This document shows, in pieces, positions 9,745 through 21,423 of a stretch of 64,000 bases of DNA. The DNA lies in contig NC_089394.1 in the NCBI RefSeq assembly GCF_003171515.1, forward strand, positions 1,674,001 to 1,738,000, given 5' to 3'. This DNA comes from Pyrenophora tritici-repentis (Eukaryota > Ascomycota > Dothideomycetes > Pleosporales > Pleosporaceae). Position 1 is the first letter of the stretch; the number at the start of each line of letters is the position of its first letter. The notes beneath the pieces were generated by a model. The model saw only the letters and a list, made by a program, of their open reading frames with translations. It ran no database searches and was not told the origin of the DNA. The position numbers and the translations under genes were made by a program.

Positions 9745-11203
9745 CTACAAGATCTTCTTTAAGATATCAATCTGCTCCATGACCGCACTCTTACTCGTGC
9801 CGCCCGTCGCGTTCTTCAGCTCAACCGCACGCTCATAATCCAAGCACTCAACAACATCATCTCCGAGCCTAGAGTCAATACCCTTGAGCTGTTCGAGACT
9901 AAGTTTATCCATAGGCACGCCCTCATTCTCCGCAAGCGCAACAACACGACCTGAGATATGGTGACCCTCACGGAACGGAACGCCCTTCCTAACAAGGTAA
10001 TCTGCGAATTCAGTAGCGAGCATCTCAGGGGCAAGCGCAGCGTGCATCTTGTCCGCGTTGATGCTGAGGGTAGACAAGACACCTGTAGCAATCTGGATCG
10101 AGTCGCTGACAGTCTTGATGTGATCGATGAGGGGCTCGACAGACTCCTGGAGATCCTTGTTGTACGTCGTTGGCAGACCCTTGATGGTAACGTACAAACC
10201 CGCCATGTGGCCAAACGCACGGCCGCTCTTACCACGGATGAGTTCCAGACTATCCGCGTTCTTCTTCTGCGGCATGAGCGAGCTACCCGTCGAGTACGCA
10301 TCTGCGAGCCTGACGAAGCCGAATTCCAAACTCGAGTAGATGATCAGGTCCTCTGCCCAGCGAGACATCTTGAGCATGAAGCTGGAGCCCCACTGCAGAG
10401 TTTCAAAGACAAAGTCGCGGTCGCCGACGGCGTTGAGCGAGTTTGTGAGGAGGGATTCAAAACCGAGTTCTGCGGCCATGGCGGCCCGGTCGATGTTGAA
10501 CGGGTTTCCGGCAAGGGCGCCGCAGCCGAGCGGGGAGCGGTTCACGCGCTTGATGACTTCGCGGAGGCGCTCGAGTTCAGAGGCAAAAGCCGTGGCGTGC
10601 GAGAGGATCCAGTGCGACCAGCGGACTGGCTGGGCTTTCTGGAGATGTGTGTAGCCGGGCATGAGCACGTCGATTTCAGCTTCGGCTCGCTGCACAGACG
10701 TCTTGATAAGCAGCTTTAGGTAGCCCTCAAGTGTACGGAGTTGTTCTCGCAGCCATAACCGCATGTCGGTTGCGACTTGCTCATTTCGACTCCGCCCTGT
10801 GTGTAGTTTTCCGCCAATGTCTTTGCCGATGATTTCGCTCAGCCTCCGCTCGTTTGCAGTGTGAATGTCTTCGTCGTTTGCTTTGACTTGGAACGAATTC
10901 GATGCCCACTCTTCCTTGATCTGGGCCATGCCCTTTTCAATGGCAGCGAACTCGTCCTCTGTGAGGATGCCATTGTTCTTGTTGGCGCGAGCAAAGGCAA
11001 TGGAGCCGGCAATGTCTTCAGCGTAGAATAGTCGGTCATAGGGTAGCGAAGCGTTGTACTGCTCCATGACTGGGTCAAGCCCCTCTGTGCACACACACAT
11101 GTTAGTCTTCAGTCCTCTTAGCCCGATTGAGCGATTGAACATGCATACCCGTGAAACGGCCTCCCCAGAGCATGTTTTCCGCTACCTTCTTCTCAGATGC
11201 CAT
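9745..11203 (-). CDS. ARG4: Argininosuccinate lyase
   Basis: Exons 11203-11149 and 11084-9745 (intron 64 nt) give 464 residues, the standard length. It cleaves argininosuccinate to arginine and fumarate, the last step of arginine synthesis. Diagnostic segments are MLWGGRFTEGLDP at the N-terminus (built across the intron), TGRSRNEQVATD, MPGYTHLQKAQPVRWSHW and the fumarase/aspartase-superfamily signature GSSLMPQKKN carrying the catalytic Ser. No targeting peptide is evident, so it is probably cytosolic. All active-site segments look intact. Confidence 0.97.
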
Positions 11204-12326
11204 CTTGTGCGTGTACAAAGGTAAGATTAGCGAAATTGTGATGTGACTGTTTGCGCGTGAGAAAAAGTTATGACGCCGCATCGGCGGCAAGGGTCTGCGA
11301 CTGCGCTACCGACTGCGGGGAGCATTCCGCCCTTCCCCACCTCCGATACGGACTAAAGATATCTCAGCCACCAAGCAGTGCGCGTCTCCTTCTCCAAATT
11401 GCCAATTAATGCAAAGTCATAACTAGTGCTTGCGTCGGTTATCTCATCTGATAATCACGAATACGATCGATTGTCCTGTGACGATCCCCCGTATCGGTGC
11501 ATATGCACGGCATCACTCCAAGTACTCCAATCTTAGCGTGTAACGGGCCTCTGTGGTGTTTTATGTGGACATTTATGCAAACTGTTGAATTTGAAGCCTA
11601 AAGAGGCTGGATTGGTGATACCGTATAAGATGGAGTTATCCAACCTTGTATGGACATGATGCCATGTCTACTAAATACGCTATACGCCAACTCGTTTACG
11701 CCGAGACCAGAATGCGTACAGTTCCGTTCCGATGTATAAATGCTAAGAATACAAACTCAATAAATGATTGCTTAGCTAGAGTCTAGATCTGCAGCTAAAA
11801 CGCTTGCTTATTCAACAAAGGGAACAAGCAAATGCTCTAGCTGTAAAGCCAGACTCTAGCTATAAAGTAACAGAGTGTCCAACAAGCTCCGTAGCTTGGA
11901 ACAGCAAACATCTTGCCAGATGTTCTTGACTGTGTGGTACCGCTTGTATAAAACGCCAGTGGGCAGAGGTATCGTGCAGTAAAGCAGAATAGCAATATCG
12001 ACAGTATTAGATGGTGGTATAAATGCGAAAACGTCCGTCGTTACGAATGCAGTACTCTCCTGGACAGATGGGTATATATGGCGAAGATGGGTATGAATAG
12101 CGATATGGTGATGCGGTCGTGCTCAGGTGTGTAAATGGCTTCTGATGCTCGTCGCCGTGTGACTTGGTGGCGAGGGTAGAGCCAAGGACGACATGGATGT
12201 AAGGGATGGTATCGAGGCCAAGGACAGGCGTCCAGCTGTGAAGACGCGAACTTAGCTTATCTGATCTGACGAATAGATGGCGACAAGAAGGCCGAGTCGG
12301 GAATAGGTGTGTAAAAAGGGCAAGCA
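11204..12326. other. Intergenic between ARG4 and RasGEF gene
   Basis: No gene supported. AT-rich in 11,400-12,000 with a small foldback at 11773. Confidence 0.5.
11773..11862. repeat. Small foldback (12-bp inverted repeat)
   Basis: TAGCTAGAGTCT at 11773-11784 is perfectly mirrored by AGACTCTAGCTA at 11851-11862. Weaker nested pairs (CAGCTA/TAGCTG and GCTTGCTT/AAGCAAATGC) suggest a hairpin-forming remnant of about 90 bases. No other copy is seen in this window. Confidence 0.5.
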
Positions 12327-15300
12327 CTAACGCTCTCGGAACCATCGCACAAGCCGGCCACGCTCATTGGCATTCTGCGCTTCAAGATGAGCACTGCGCT
12401 CAAAGAGATCCTATCAACGTTAGCATGCTAGAACTACCAGCACCATCAACCAACTCACATCTTCGTCTTTGGTGATTTTCACGTCCAGGATGAGATTTCG
12501 GATCTCTTCGCACTTTTGCCAGTTGGGATATGGCGTACCCTGTGCACGTTGTACTCCAACAATGACTTCGCCCATGATCTCAAACTTGCGCCAGTTTATT
12601 CTCTCTTTTCCAGTTACCCCGCCAGGCGGTGCTTCCTTGCTATCTCGCTTTCCTGCAATGCCTTCGAAGACACTGACTCCTGGGTGGGGTGAGAATGCCG
12701 AATCAGTCTTCTTCTTGTCATTGACGAAGGTCGAATTCCCTTCCGAGGCTGATACTAGGTCGCGGCGGTGCAAGGGAATATACGGTATGCGCTCTCCTGA
12801 ACTGTTTTCCCATGCCAGTCGATATGCGCCGTGTGACTTTGAGTGGTTCATCAGGATGTCGAGCTTCCAAAAGTCCTGAGTTGTAGGTTGGGGAACTAGG
12901 TCCCTTGTTGCGATCAAACGAGAAACCGCTGTGCCTTTGATACCTGCCAGAACAGCACCCAACATGTTGTAGTCGTTCAGCTTTCGGAGCTGTCGCGCAA
13001 TCTTCATCCACTTCTCCATCATAAGCGCCCTATGCTTTGGTTTGTCGCGTAGAAGAATGTAATTCGATACCAGAAAAGCGACATGGTTGAAATGGTCGGT
13101 CATCCGTGTCACATTCTCCAGGTTCTTGCATCTCTTCTTCTCTTCGGCATTCAGGCTGACGTGCCGGACAAGATCACGTGGTCGCACTGAAGAAAACATG
13201 ATCCAGTCTATCCGAGTCATTTCTCTTGCAATGGCCTCTTCCGATTCACCCATCAGTTGGTGCCATTGGATCTTGGACAAGGGTTTGATAGGGTTGGGCT
13301 CCAACTGTCGGGCGAGTCGTTCATTCTTCTCCACTTGGGTTAGTAGGATCTGCGATGAGCCCATAGATCCGTCCAAGGATGGTGTGCCGCCTGTCACGCT
13401 GCTCCGTGCAACTGAATTTCTTGCAGAGGGGCCGGTCATGTGGCCTAACGCTCTTGAAAATTCATCCTCGTCCGAATCTTCATCCAGTACGTTGTTGTGG
13501 AAGGTGGGTATATTCTCATTTTGTGCGCGTTGGCGATCGCTGCATGCCCAATCGGTATCATCGTCTTCAACCACCATTTCAAGATCTCTGATAATCTCAG
13601 TCGCAGCTACTGAAAATTCGCGGTTCGAGGCCAGAGAGGTTGCAAATCTGCGGATGAGTCGGCGTGTGGTCGGATAGGCAAAGTCACCGGGATAGTATGC
13701 AACCCATTGCTGCAGTATGGCCAGGTAGCGAAGCTGTGAGATGATGCGAATCATTGGTAAGTCTTTCTCCTTGTTGATGGCCTCAAAACGCTTAATGATG
13801 GCTTCCAGCAACTGACCTGGAGTTGCGAACCTCCGGTACAAGGCCAGGAAAACAGAGACGAATTTGGAGTCATTCTTGGACATTGGCTGGGCGAGTAGGC
13901 GGTCGACCAGCTGTTCAAAAGTATATCCGTTCTCATCGGAAGGCTTCACGGACATGATGCTTTGGCCGGCGTCGGAATCCTGGTCATCGGAGTCCTGCGA
14001 GTCATAGCCGGGAGATTCCTCGGCATTGAAGAAAGTTTTGTTGGTATCGCTGGGCTTATAACGGTCACTCTTAACTTCGCTGGACTGGCGTTGAAACCTC
14101 ATGGAGATTTCTGAGCTAGCACGCTCGTGTTTGCGAGCCCAAAGGTCCTTTTGGGTGATTGATTTGACTGCAGAAGAATTGGCACGCCGTCGTGCCATGG
14201 ACGAGGCTTGGGAACGGGCTGTAGTGGGTCAATAAAGTGCATGCTTGGCGCACAAGTATGGATGTTGCGTGTTCGCAGGGTCAGGCTGTTCCAAAAGGAA
14301 ATGAGAGACTTACGTCGCTTAGCCGCTATGGCTGCTCGAGCGATAACTGACAGGCATGCTCGGTGCGTCTCCGGAGCAGATTCCGATGTCTGAAACGCGC
14401 ACAAGCCGTCAATGAAGGTTTTGGCTCTTTGCTCAATCACGGCTGTGTCGACATGGCGATGTGCGGGGTGTTGATCGCATTTGCAGGCGACCAATACAAT
14501 GGGCAACTGGGCCTTGTTAAGTATGCCTGTGGGTTTGGTCAGCATGCCAAACCAAGGCATCCTCACGGATACTAACTGAGCATATCCGGGACCTTGCCCA
14601 GACTGTCTGAATTTGTGACATCATACAGTATGACGGCGGCATCTATGCGTGGAGTGACACTGTCGTGCACCGTTTCTGGCCACTTGATGATGCAGCGCTC
14701 GGTCAGGTGCACGTCGTCGGCCATCATTTCGAGGAAGCGCACAAGGTAGGGCGAGCCATCAATGGCAATGGTGCGCGAGCAGTTGCTCGTCGTGGCCGCG
14801 TCGGGCAGGCCGAGGGCTCTTCGTATGAAGGTGGATCTTCCAGAGCCCCGCGCGCCGATGACGGCCATGTTCAGTTCTTGCATAGCCGGCGCGCCCGAGT
14901 CGCTGTTGGCAGACTGGAGGGAGACATGCGTCAGCGTTTCGCCATACGAGCGCTGAGGCGCAGAGACAGCACTTACACCCGTCGAGGGCTCCGATGCCGC
15001 GTCGCCGGCAGGCTGGCGGTCCTTGGCGTGCGTGGGAGACAGAGGGCCTTCAGTGTCGGACGACGACGCGGCGCTGCTGTCACCTTGGTCCTCTTCCTCT
15101 GGGTATGGGACCTGGTGGGGGAAGTGGTAGCGCTGGAAGAAGGCGTCGTCGGTGATCTCTTCGCCCTCGCAGCCCTCGTCGGTACTACTGAGCTGCGTCG
15201 ATGCGGCTGCTTCATCCGTCCGGGGCACATTGGGAGCCGAATATGCGCGCGTCTTCAGGCCAGGGCGCTGGGGGGCGATGCCGGCACTGCTTTCTCTGCG

Positions 15301-15487
15301 CGGCGCCTGCATCTTGGGCGCGGGGGAAGCGTGCACTGCACGGCTGCCTCCTGTCGCGGGCACTTTGGCGCCTCTGCGGGCACTTTGGCTGGGGCGCTCA
15401 GTCGCGGCGCGTGGGCGCAGACAATGGCCTGTACGTGTACGACGTGATGGCGGGCGTGAAGACAGGCCCCAGGCGCACTTGGGACAT
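12327..15487 (-). CDS. GTPase-like domain fused to Ras guanine-nucleotide exchange factor
   Basis: Six exons: 15487-15441, 15388-14977, 14913-14577, 14526-14314, 14218-12459 and 12410-12327, about 950 residues. The first exon (MSQVRLGPVFTPAITS) is the least certain; the first ATG in the continuous frame is at 15312. Domains in order are a low-complexity N-terminus, a Ras-like P-loop domain (AVIGARGSGRSTF, later AAVILYDVTNSDS and VLVACKCDQ), a RasGEF N-terminal domain (FEQLVDRLLAQPMSKND to VAYYPGD) and a catalytic CDC25 RasGEF domain (IARQLRKLNDYNMLGAVLAG). It should load GTP on Ras-type GTPases. The P-loop Lys is replaced by Arg and no DxxG motif is obvious, so the N-terminal domain may be non-catalytic. 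The 63-nt intron 14914-14976 is 3n and stop-free. Confidence 0.85.
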
Positions 15488-16917
15488 TGGAAAATGCCGA
15501 GCCGGAGGGAGGGAAGAGGGAGGGAAGCAGAATCCAGAAGAGAGACAGCAGGAGACACAGCAGTTAAGTCAAGGCCAGGCGGTGGTGAAAACAAGGGGAG
15601 TCCTGGCGAAGACGTGGATAGTGCAGTATAGACGTCCAGCTGTTGAGACGAGCTCGTGTGTTCTTGCAGTTGCAGGCGGGGATCAATCGAGTCCAAAGTC
15701 CAAGGTTGGTGTGAACGCCAGGGTCTAGCAGGCCTTAGCTCGCAAATGCAAAAGGATGCGCGTAACGAGCTCTAGTCTTCCCGCGCCGACATGGCACTTG
15801 ACTCTGTCCAAAGGCTGTAATGTGCATAGCCAGCTCAAACGTTCCCCCGCCCCTGACGCTCTGACGGCCGGCTTCATGCAATGCTATCCAAACTCTCCTC
15901 TCTCTCTCTCTCTCTCTCTCTCCCTCTACTCTCACTCTTGTCGCTGCACCAAGTCCGTCTGACTCCCGACTGAACCATGTGACAAGCTTCAACCTTCTCT
16001 CCTTGGACCTGCACGCCCGTGTCGACATGTGGGCGTGGGCACGTGTGTCCCGTAGTGCACCACCATCCGGCATAGAAACCTTGGCTTCCCCTAGCGTCCC
16101 TCTGTCTGAATCTGTCATGCCCAGATGTGCCCAGAAGATTGCTCGCAACATGAACAGCTTCCCCGAGCCACTCAAATCACTACTGTAGATGGTTGTCATC
16201 GCCAACCCATGTTTGTTTGCACACCTCGCACCACTTGTCATCCGCGAACACATAAGCCGGCCTCTCCACAGGCGGGGTTGAAGCTGGTTAGATACTACAC
16301 GCTATAGCTGGCCGCACATATCGCTCGACGCTGCAACTTGACCGGCTGTTAGTTGCCCTGCCGCCGTTGGGTTTGCGTAGTGCGTACCAGGTGCCCTGCC
16401 CAAACCATGATATGCGGATAGGGGCTCTTCTTGCACCCTCTGCCCGGCACCTATCTTCGGGAATGCCCCTGCCATGGCCTCGCATCCTACCCACTGAAGT
16501 GACATTTGTTTCATTTCGACACGACTTGGCTACCATCTATATTGATCTGCGCCACATTTCCGACCGATCGACGCTCTCTCCACACGCAATCGCCCTAGCC
16601 TACCAATGGCTCCAACTTACTCCAAACTTGGTGTACCACCGAAAATGGCCGACATGCGGCATATGCACTTCAGCATTGCTATCACGTCTACTGCAACCTC
16701 AGCCCATGCTTATCATGCCAAAACTGTGACTGCGCTGGCGAGATTCGACCGTCGCCCATCTCCGCATTGTGGCTGCCTACGAAAACCAATATCCCTATCG
16801 TACCACCCCACGATGCCTCACTCCTCAGCCACTGGTATGTGAGCCATTTAGCCTCTTTTCTATAAAACTACTCGCCTCATTCCAACATGGCGGGCACCCT
16901 ACATCACTTGGCTCAAC
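15488..16917. other. Intergenic, no gene supported
   Basis: Divergent promoter space between the RasGEF and amidohydrolase genes. It has a TC microsatellite at 15899 and several short frames on both strands without family resemblance. TATAAAAC at about 16860 could serve the amidohydrolase. Confidence 0.45.
15899..15922. repeat. (TC)n microsatellite
   Basis: About 11 uninterrupted TC units followed by imperfect CT-rich sequence. Pyrimidine tracts are common in fungal promoters. Confidence 0.9.
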
Positions 16918-18132
16918 ATGGCCACAATCGACCGCGTACTTTACCTTGGAAACGCGACCCAGCGTCGATATACGAGTGCAACCGTGTCAGTGCCTCGTAT
17001 CTTTGGAAAGGTAGCCCTTGAGGAACATGTAGGCACGAGTATCTGGGCCAAGTATAATCTTACCCCACCCGCCAATGCTGTCGTAGGCGTACTCAACCGT
17101 CCGCCTACACTGGTAAGGCAACAAACTTCCGTGATCCTGTAAACTCAACTCAATACTCACTAGCCCAATACACTCGATACGATAGCACGCCTTGACGACA
17201 TCAACGGACGCCTGTCGTCCATGAACCACAGCGGCATAGGCTATGTCATCGTCTCGCTCAGTTCCCCTGGCATCCAAGGCGTACACGACACCGCATTAGC
17301 AATAAAGTTCTCAACGGACATCAACGATGAACTCTACCTCAAATACGCCAATGCCTACCCCGACAAGTTTGCCTTCTTTGCTACCGTCCCCATGCAAGAC
17401 CCCGTAGCTGCCGCCTCTGAGCTCGAGCGCGCCGTTAGTCTCCTCGGAGCAAAAGGCGCCGCTATAAACGGATACACGGATATTGGCCCGCCCGGTAACT
17501 CGACTACACGCTACCTAGACGACCCCATCAATGCCCCCTTCTGGAGCAAAGTCGCTGCCTTGAATGTGCCCATATACCTGCACCCCCGCGCCCCTCCACC
17601 ATCCCAACAACTCGTATACAACTATCCCAACAACTCCCTTAGCGCCTACCCCGGCCTTGTGACAGGCGGATTTGCCTATGGCGCAGAAACTGCAGTCCAC
17701 GCTTTGCGTCTCATGCTATCCGGCCTCTTCGACACACATCCAAACATCCAAATTATCCTCGGTCATGCAGCAGAAGGTCTACCTTTTCTGATACACCGCT
17801 CAGATACGCAACTCGCTGCAGAGGTTCCCGGTACTAATGGCCCATATAAGCGCCCACTGAGGTACTATCTCCGCAACAACTTCTACGCCACGTTATCAGG
17901 TGTGCGTCGCTTGTCGACGACGCAGTGTACGCTAGCGGAAATGGGTGAAGAGAGAGTCTTGTTTAGTGTGGATTACCCGTTTCAGAGTAATGAGGATGCG
18001 GCGGATTGGTTCGATGGGGTTGAGGGGATGAGCGTGGAGACGAAGAGGAAGGTTGCGAGGGGAAATGCGAGAAGGTTGTTTAATTTGACTGTGGACTTGG
18101 ATGAGCGGCAGATTGATGGGGATTTCATGTGA
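16918..18132 (+). CDS. Amidohydrolase-related (ACMSD/decarboxylase-like) protein
   Basis: Exons 16918-17112 and 17164-18132 give 387 residues. This is the amidohydrolase-2 family of TIM-barrel metal-dependent decarboxylases and hydrolases. Visible elements are GKVALEEHVG at the start of the barrel, YLHPRAPP with a metal-binding His, IILGHAAEGLPF equivalent to the GHxGE motif, and FSVDYPF with the catalytic Asp. Such enzymes act on aromatic acids or semialdehydes (2,3-dihydroxybenzoate or aminocarboxymuconate semialdehyde); the substrate is not determinable. The start ATG at 16918 (MATIDRVLYL) leaves a 30-residue leader before the domain; an ATG at 16886 is in another frame. Confidence 0.85.
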
Positions 18133-18257
18133 AATACACGTGAACTACGCATTGTGATTCTTCATCTCGCACCACATAACTCATGTCATTACATTAAAAA
18201 TTACTCGTAATACATATATCGAATTCACATGGAAAACACACCACACACACAATCGTC

Positions 18258-19730
18258 CTATCTCCCCATCCGGAACATGCCTAGAATCCCACCAAAACAC
18301 CCCGCCCCTCCCTCACCATCATCATCACAGTCTCCCTTCTCCCCTGTCCCTTTACCCATCCTAACTAATTCCTCCTCCCTCTCCTGCTCCAGCTCATTCG
18401 CCCGTCGAACCCTCTCCTTCATACTCGCCCGTCGTATACCATAAAACTCCATCTTAGCCTCGTCGCGCTCAGCCTTCCACTGCGCCAGCGTCTCTCGCCT
18501 AGGTACCGTACGCTTCTCCAGTGTGTTAGGGCTGGTAGACTTGGGATAGTACCGATTGTTGGTTGGGGACGGGGTGGATAGTGGCTGCGGTGGAGACTTG
18601 TGGTACGAGTGTGGTCGTGGCCGGGATGACACGCTTGGGCGGTGTGGACTTCTCATCGGGTATGGATATGTCTTGTGTCTGTGGGTAAGAGACAGGGGAC
18701 GCTCAGCCGTTAGTGCGACAAGCGACTCTAGTCGTGCTCGTTGTATGTCGCTGTGTTGGTGATGTTGGGATGATGTGCTGTGTCGTTTGTTTGAGCCGGG
18801 CGACTCGACATGTAGGCTGGGTAATGAGGAAGTTCTTGTACCGGTACCAGGTCGACATGGGAAGGTATATGACGGTACTGTGGTGAGCTCCTTGTGTATG
18901 TATCGAGTGGGCATGGAATGGTGCCGTAGTTTCGGAGGAGGCGAGGCGATGGGCAGCGGCGGAGAGGCACAGGATGCATCCGACGAGGAACCAGATCGCG
19001 ATCTTCTTACTACGCTGTCGCGGGTGGACTGATAGGAGCTGGAATCTGTGCTTTCTCTCTCGGGCGCTCCAATGTCAAAGGTGGAAGCATCGGAGTGGCC
19101 AGCCATTGTCCCGAGACTGGATCGATGATCGAGTGTGTTGGAAGAGGATGATGAGATGCCGCTGATTGAGCGGCTATTTGCGAGCATTTGATGGCTAGAG
19201 TATGACCGGAGGCTGGTGCTGGAAGGGGATGGTATTGGCTTCCTCGGTATCGTGGAGTAGCCTCCGTTTGGAGGTATGTGACTTAGAGGCTGCTGACGAT
19301 ATGTTGATGCTGCTACAGCTCGTTCACTTTGTATCCTTGCTCTCTCTCTTCTTGCGTTCCAACCTTCTTTTTCCATGGCTGCTTCGTTGCTAGAGGGATC
19401 TTGCGACGACTGTACATGGTATGGTGAGGACGGATGCATAGGTGGAGAGACGGCAAGAGCCTGGAGACATTGTTGGCTTGAAGAATACTGGGGTAAGCTT
19501 CGCCTTTTGCTGAGGTCTTGAGAGCTCCTTTTGGTAGCAGGACGGTGGGTTTGACTTCGTTGTTTGGGCTTTCCCGCAATAAAGGAACTGAAGTCGGGCG
19601 CTGCATCATCTGTGACGCACAATTCACTGATAGTATGTAGACTTCTCCTTCTTCCCTGTATCTGTCGGGAATTCGAGGGGAGCTGATCGGTGGGGGCCAT
19701 TCCCCGTGGAAGAGGTTTTTGGAGAGGCAT
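18258..19730 (-). CDS. Ser/Pro/Arg-rich low-complexity protein
   Basis: Intronless, 490 residues from the ATG at 19730 (MPLQKPLPRGMAP); the open frame extends upstream only with non-ATG codons. It is dominated by Ser, Pro, Arg and His with no globular domain until the C-terminal 80 residues, which hold a charged helix (LAQWKAERDEAKMEFYG and MKERVRRANELEQEREE) followed by a Gly/Cys-rich end (GCFGGILGMFRMGR). Many RxxS sites suggest regulation by basophilic kinases. Proteins of this build are common in filamentous ascomycetes and mostly uncharacterised. Confidence 0.6.
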   Translation of the reverse strand: MPLQKPLPRGMAPTDQLPSNSRQIQGRRRSLHTISELCVTDDAAPDFSSFIAGKPKQRSQTHRPATKRSSQDLSKRRSLPQYSSSQQCLQALAVSPPMHPSSPYHVQSSQDPSSNEAAMEKEGWNARRERARIQSERAVAASTYRQQPLSHIPPNGGYSTIPRKPIPSPSSTSLRSYSSHQMLANSRSISGISSSSSNTLDHRSSLGTMAGHSDASTFDIGAPERESTDSSSYQSTRDSVVRRSRSGSSSDASCASPPLPIASPPPKLRHHSMPTRYIHKELTTVPSYTFPCRPGTGTRTSSLPSLHVESPGSNKRHSTSSQHHQHSDIQRARLESLVALTAERPLSLTHRHKTYPYPMRSPHRPSVSSRPRPHSYHKSPPQPLSTPSPTNNRYYPKSTSPNTLEKRTVPRRETLAQWKAERDEAKMEFYGIRRASMKERVRRANELEQEREEELVRMGKGTGEKGDCDDDGEGGAGCFGGILGMFRMGR

Positions 19731-21423
19731 ATTCTGGGTTGACTTTGTTGAATAGGTAGCAGTTTGCTCGAGGCTGTGATAAGCTATGACGACATGTACG
19801 AGTCGCTCAAACGATGGAATAGACAGGCGTCTCGGGAGTATCGTCAAGCGAACGCTGGGTGTGAAGTGCAAGACCACAGGTAATTACGGTTAAGCAAGCT
19901 CCTTCGGCAATGCCTGCGGAAGGTAGCATCTCCAGTACCATGGCTTGCTTAAAAGAACCAGCAAGCGCGATTTCCCGGTGTACACTGACTCGGAGCACAG
20001 ATGAACGAGCTTTTCTCCTCACCAACGACGCGTCTCGATGCACATGATCGGTGGATCTCGGAACAGAGCTGGAGTCTGTGTCACAACCCTTGCATACATC
20101 GTCGCTCTTGCGCCAACTTGCGGCTTTTCAAAGGTCTGAACGTTTCGTTGGCGTTGCACAACAGTTCAAGAACTGAACTTGTAGATACCTTGTACGGACA
20201 GTGCTCCTTGGAAACAGCGGTCAGTGTGGTTGAGGAGTAACCTTGGTAAGCAGCGGGACTCTGATAACTAGAGAATACACGGGTGCAGTGACCAGGAGCA
20301 CTGCGACCTCAACCGACGGCGACTTCAGAAGGAGGGGTTTGAGGGGCGAAGTGCTGAATGAAGCATACATTCTCATCTCTCGGCATTTTCCTGAATGTTC
20401 AACATCCCCGAGATCTGGCCAACACTAGTGCTAAATCTCATCAGAAGAAGTAACAGGCGGAGCTATTTACTGTTGAGGATCAAGGTTGATCACATCGGGA
20501 AGGCCATTCCGTCGGCGACCCGAGCATTGGTGTAGAAGCGCGTGGCCGACAGGGGAGCCAGTCTTATCCCGTGACAAAGCCTAGCTCAGATCCAGCTCGA
20601 GGGGAAATCGGACCCCGCGAGTACGACAGCGTGGCAACACGACGAGATTACAGGTCTATGCGGGCGCACCGCCACGTTGCGTTCTGTGGGACCTCGTGTA
20701 ACAATGGAGCGGCCCGCGTAGTGAACCATCGTAGGCTCGGAGGAAGTGGATATCCAATGGTCTGATGTACATCTAATATTGATAGGGATAATAATAACTC
20801 CAAAGCTGTGGTCGGCGACAAGTCCGCTACTAACAAGGAGCGATACACTGCTCCTGTCAAGCAAAGGTCATTGTGTCTCCTGTAGGCAGCGTGGCAAGTC
20901 CGAGACACGACACCATTTCGCCTTTTGCGACCATGTCCGCGTTGAAAACGAAAGAAGACTGCATGGCGCGTGCGAACAATCGATGCCAAGAGCTGTGGGT
21001 TGTGGGGATGTCGGTGCTCCATCGGTGAGCTGTTGGCGAAAGCGGACAGGCGCAGTGGGGTTTGCGTATTGATATTCGTCATCGTCATGAGAACATGGAT
21101 TTCTTCTTTCCCATTGTATTCGCCATGACTCCTCTTCTTCTATCGTAGTACACAGCGTCATTTGCCGCGCCAAACACCACCCTAGTCACAGCTATCGACT
21201 CTCCATCCGGGACGAACGATTCGTTTTCGCGTGTTCGGATGGCGAGCCGAAGCTAGAACAGCCATGCCGTCAGTGCGTGTGGCCTTTTCCTCCGATCATG
21301 GGTTAGGTGCAGTAGTATCGCTCCGATACCGACTCTGGGGTGAGCCCAAAGGTATCCGAGCAGGTCTTGAATCACCAATTCTTGAGAAAAGAATGGTTCC
21401 ATCTCGAATAGGCGACTGGCATA
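19731..21423. other. Intergenic, no gene supported
   Basis: About 1.7 kb with several overlapping short frames on both strands, none with domain resemblance, a good start context or compatible introns. Confidence 0.5.

Noticed and set aside
20648..21088. 146-codon minus-strand open frame
   Set aside because: No family resemblance, low-quality composition, and it overlaps another open frame; no compatible introns seen.
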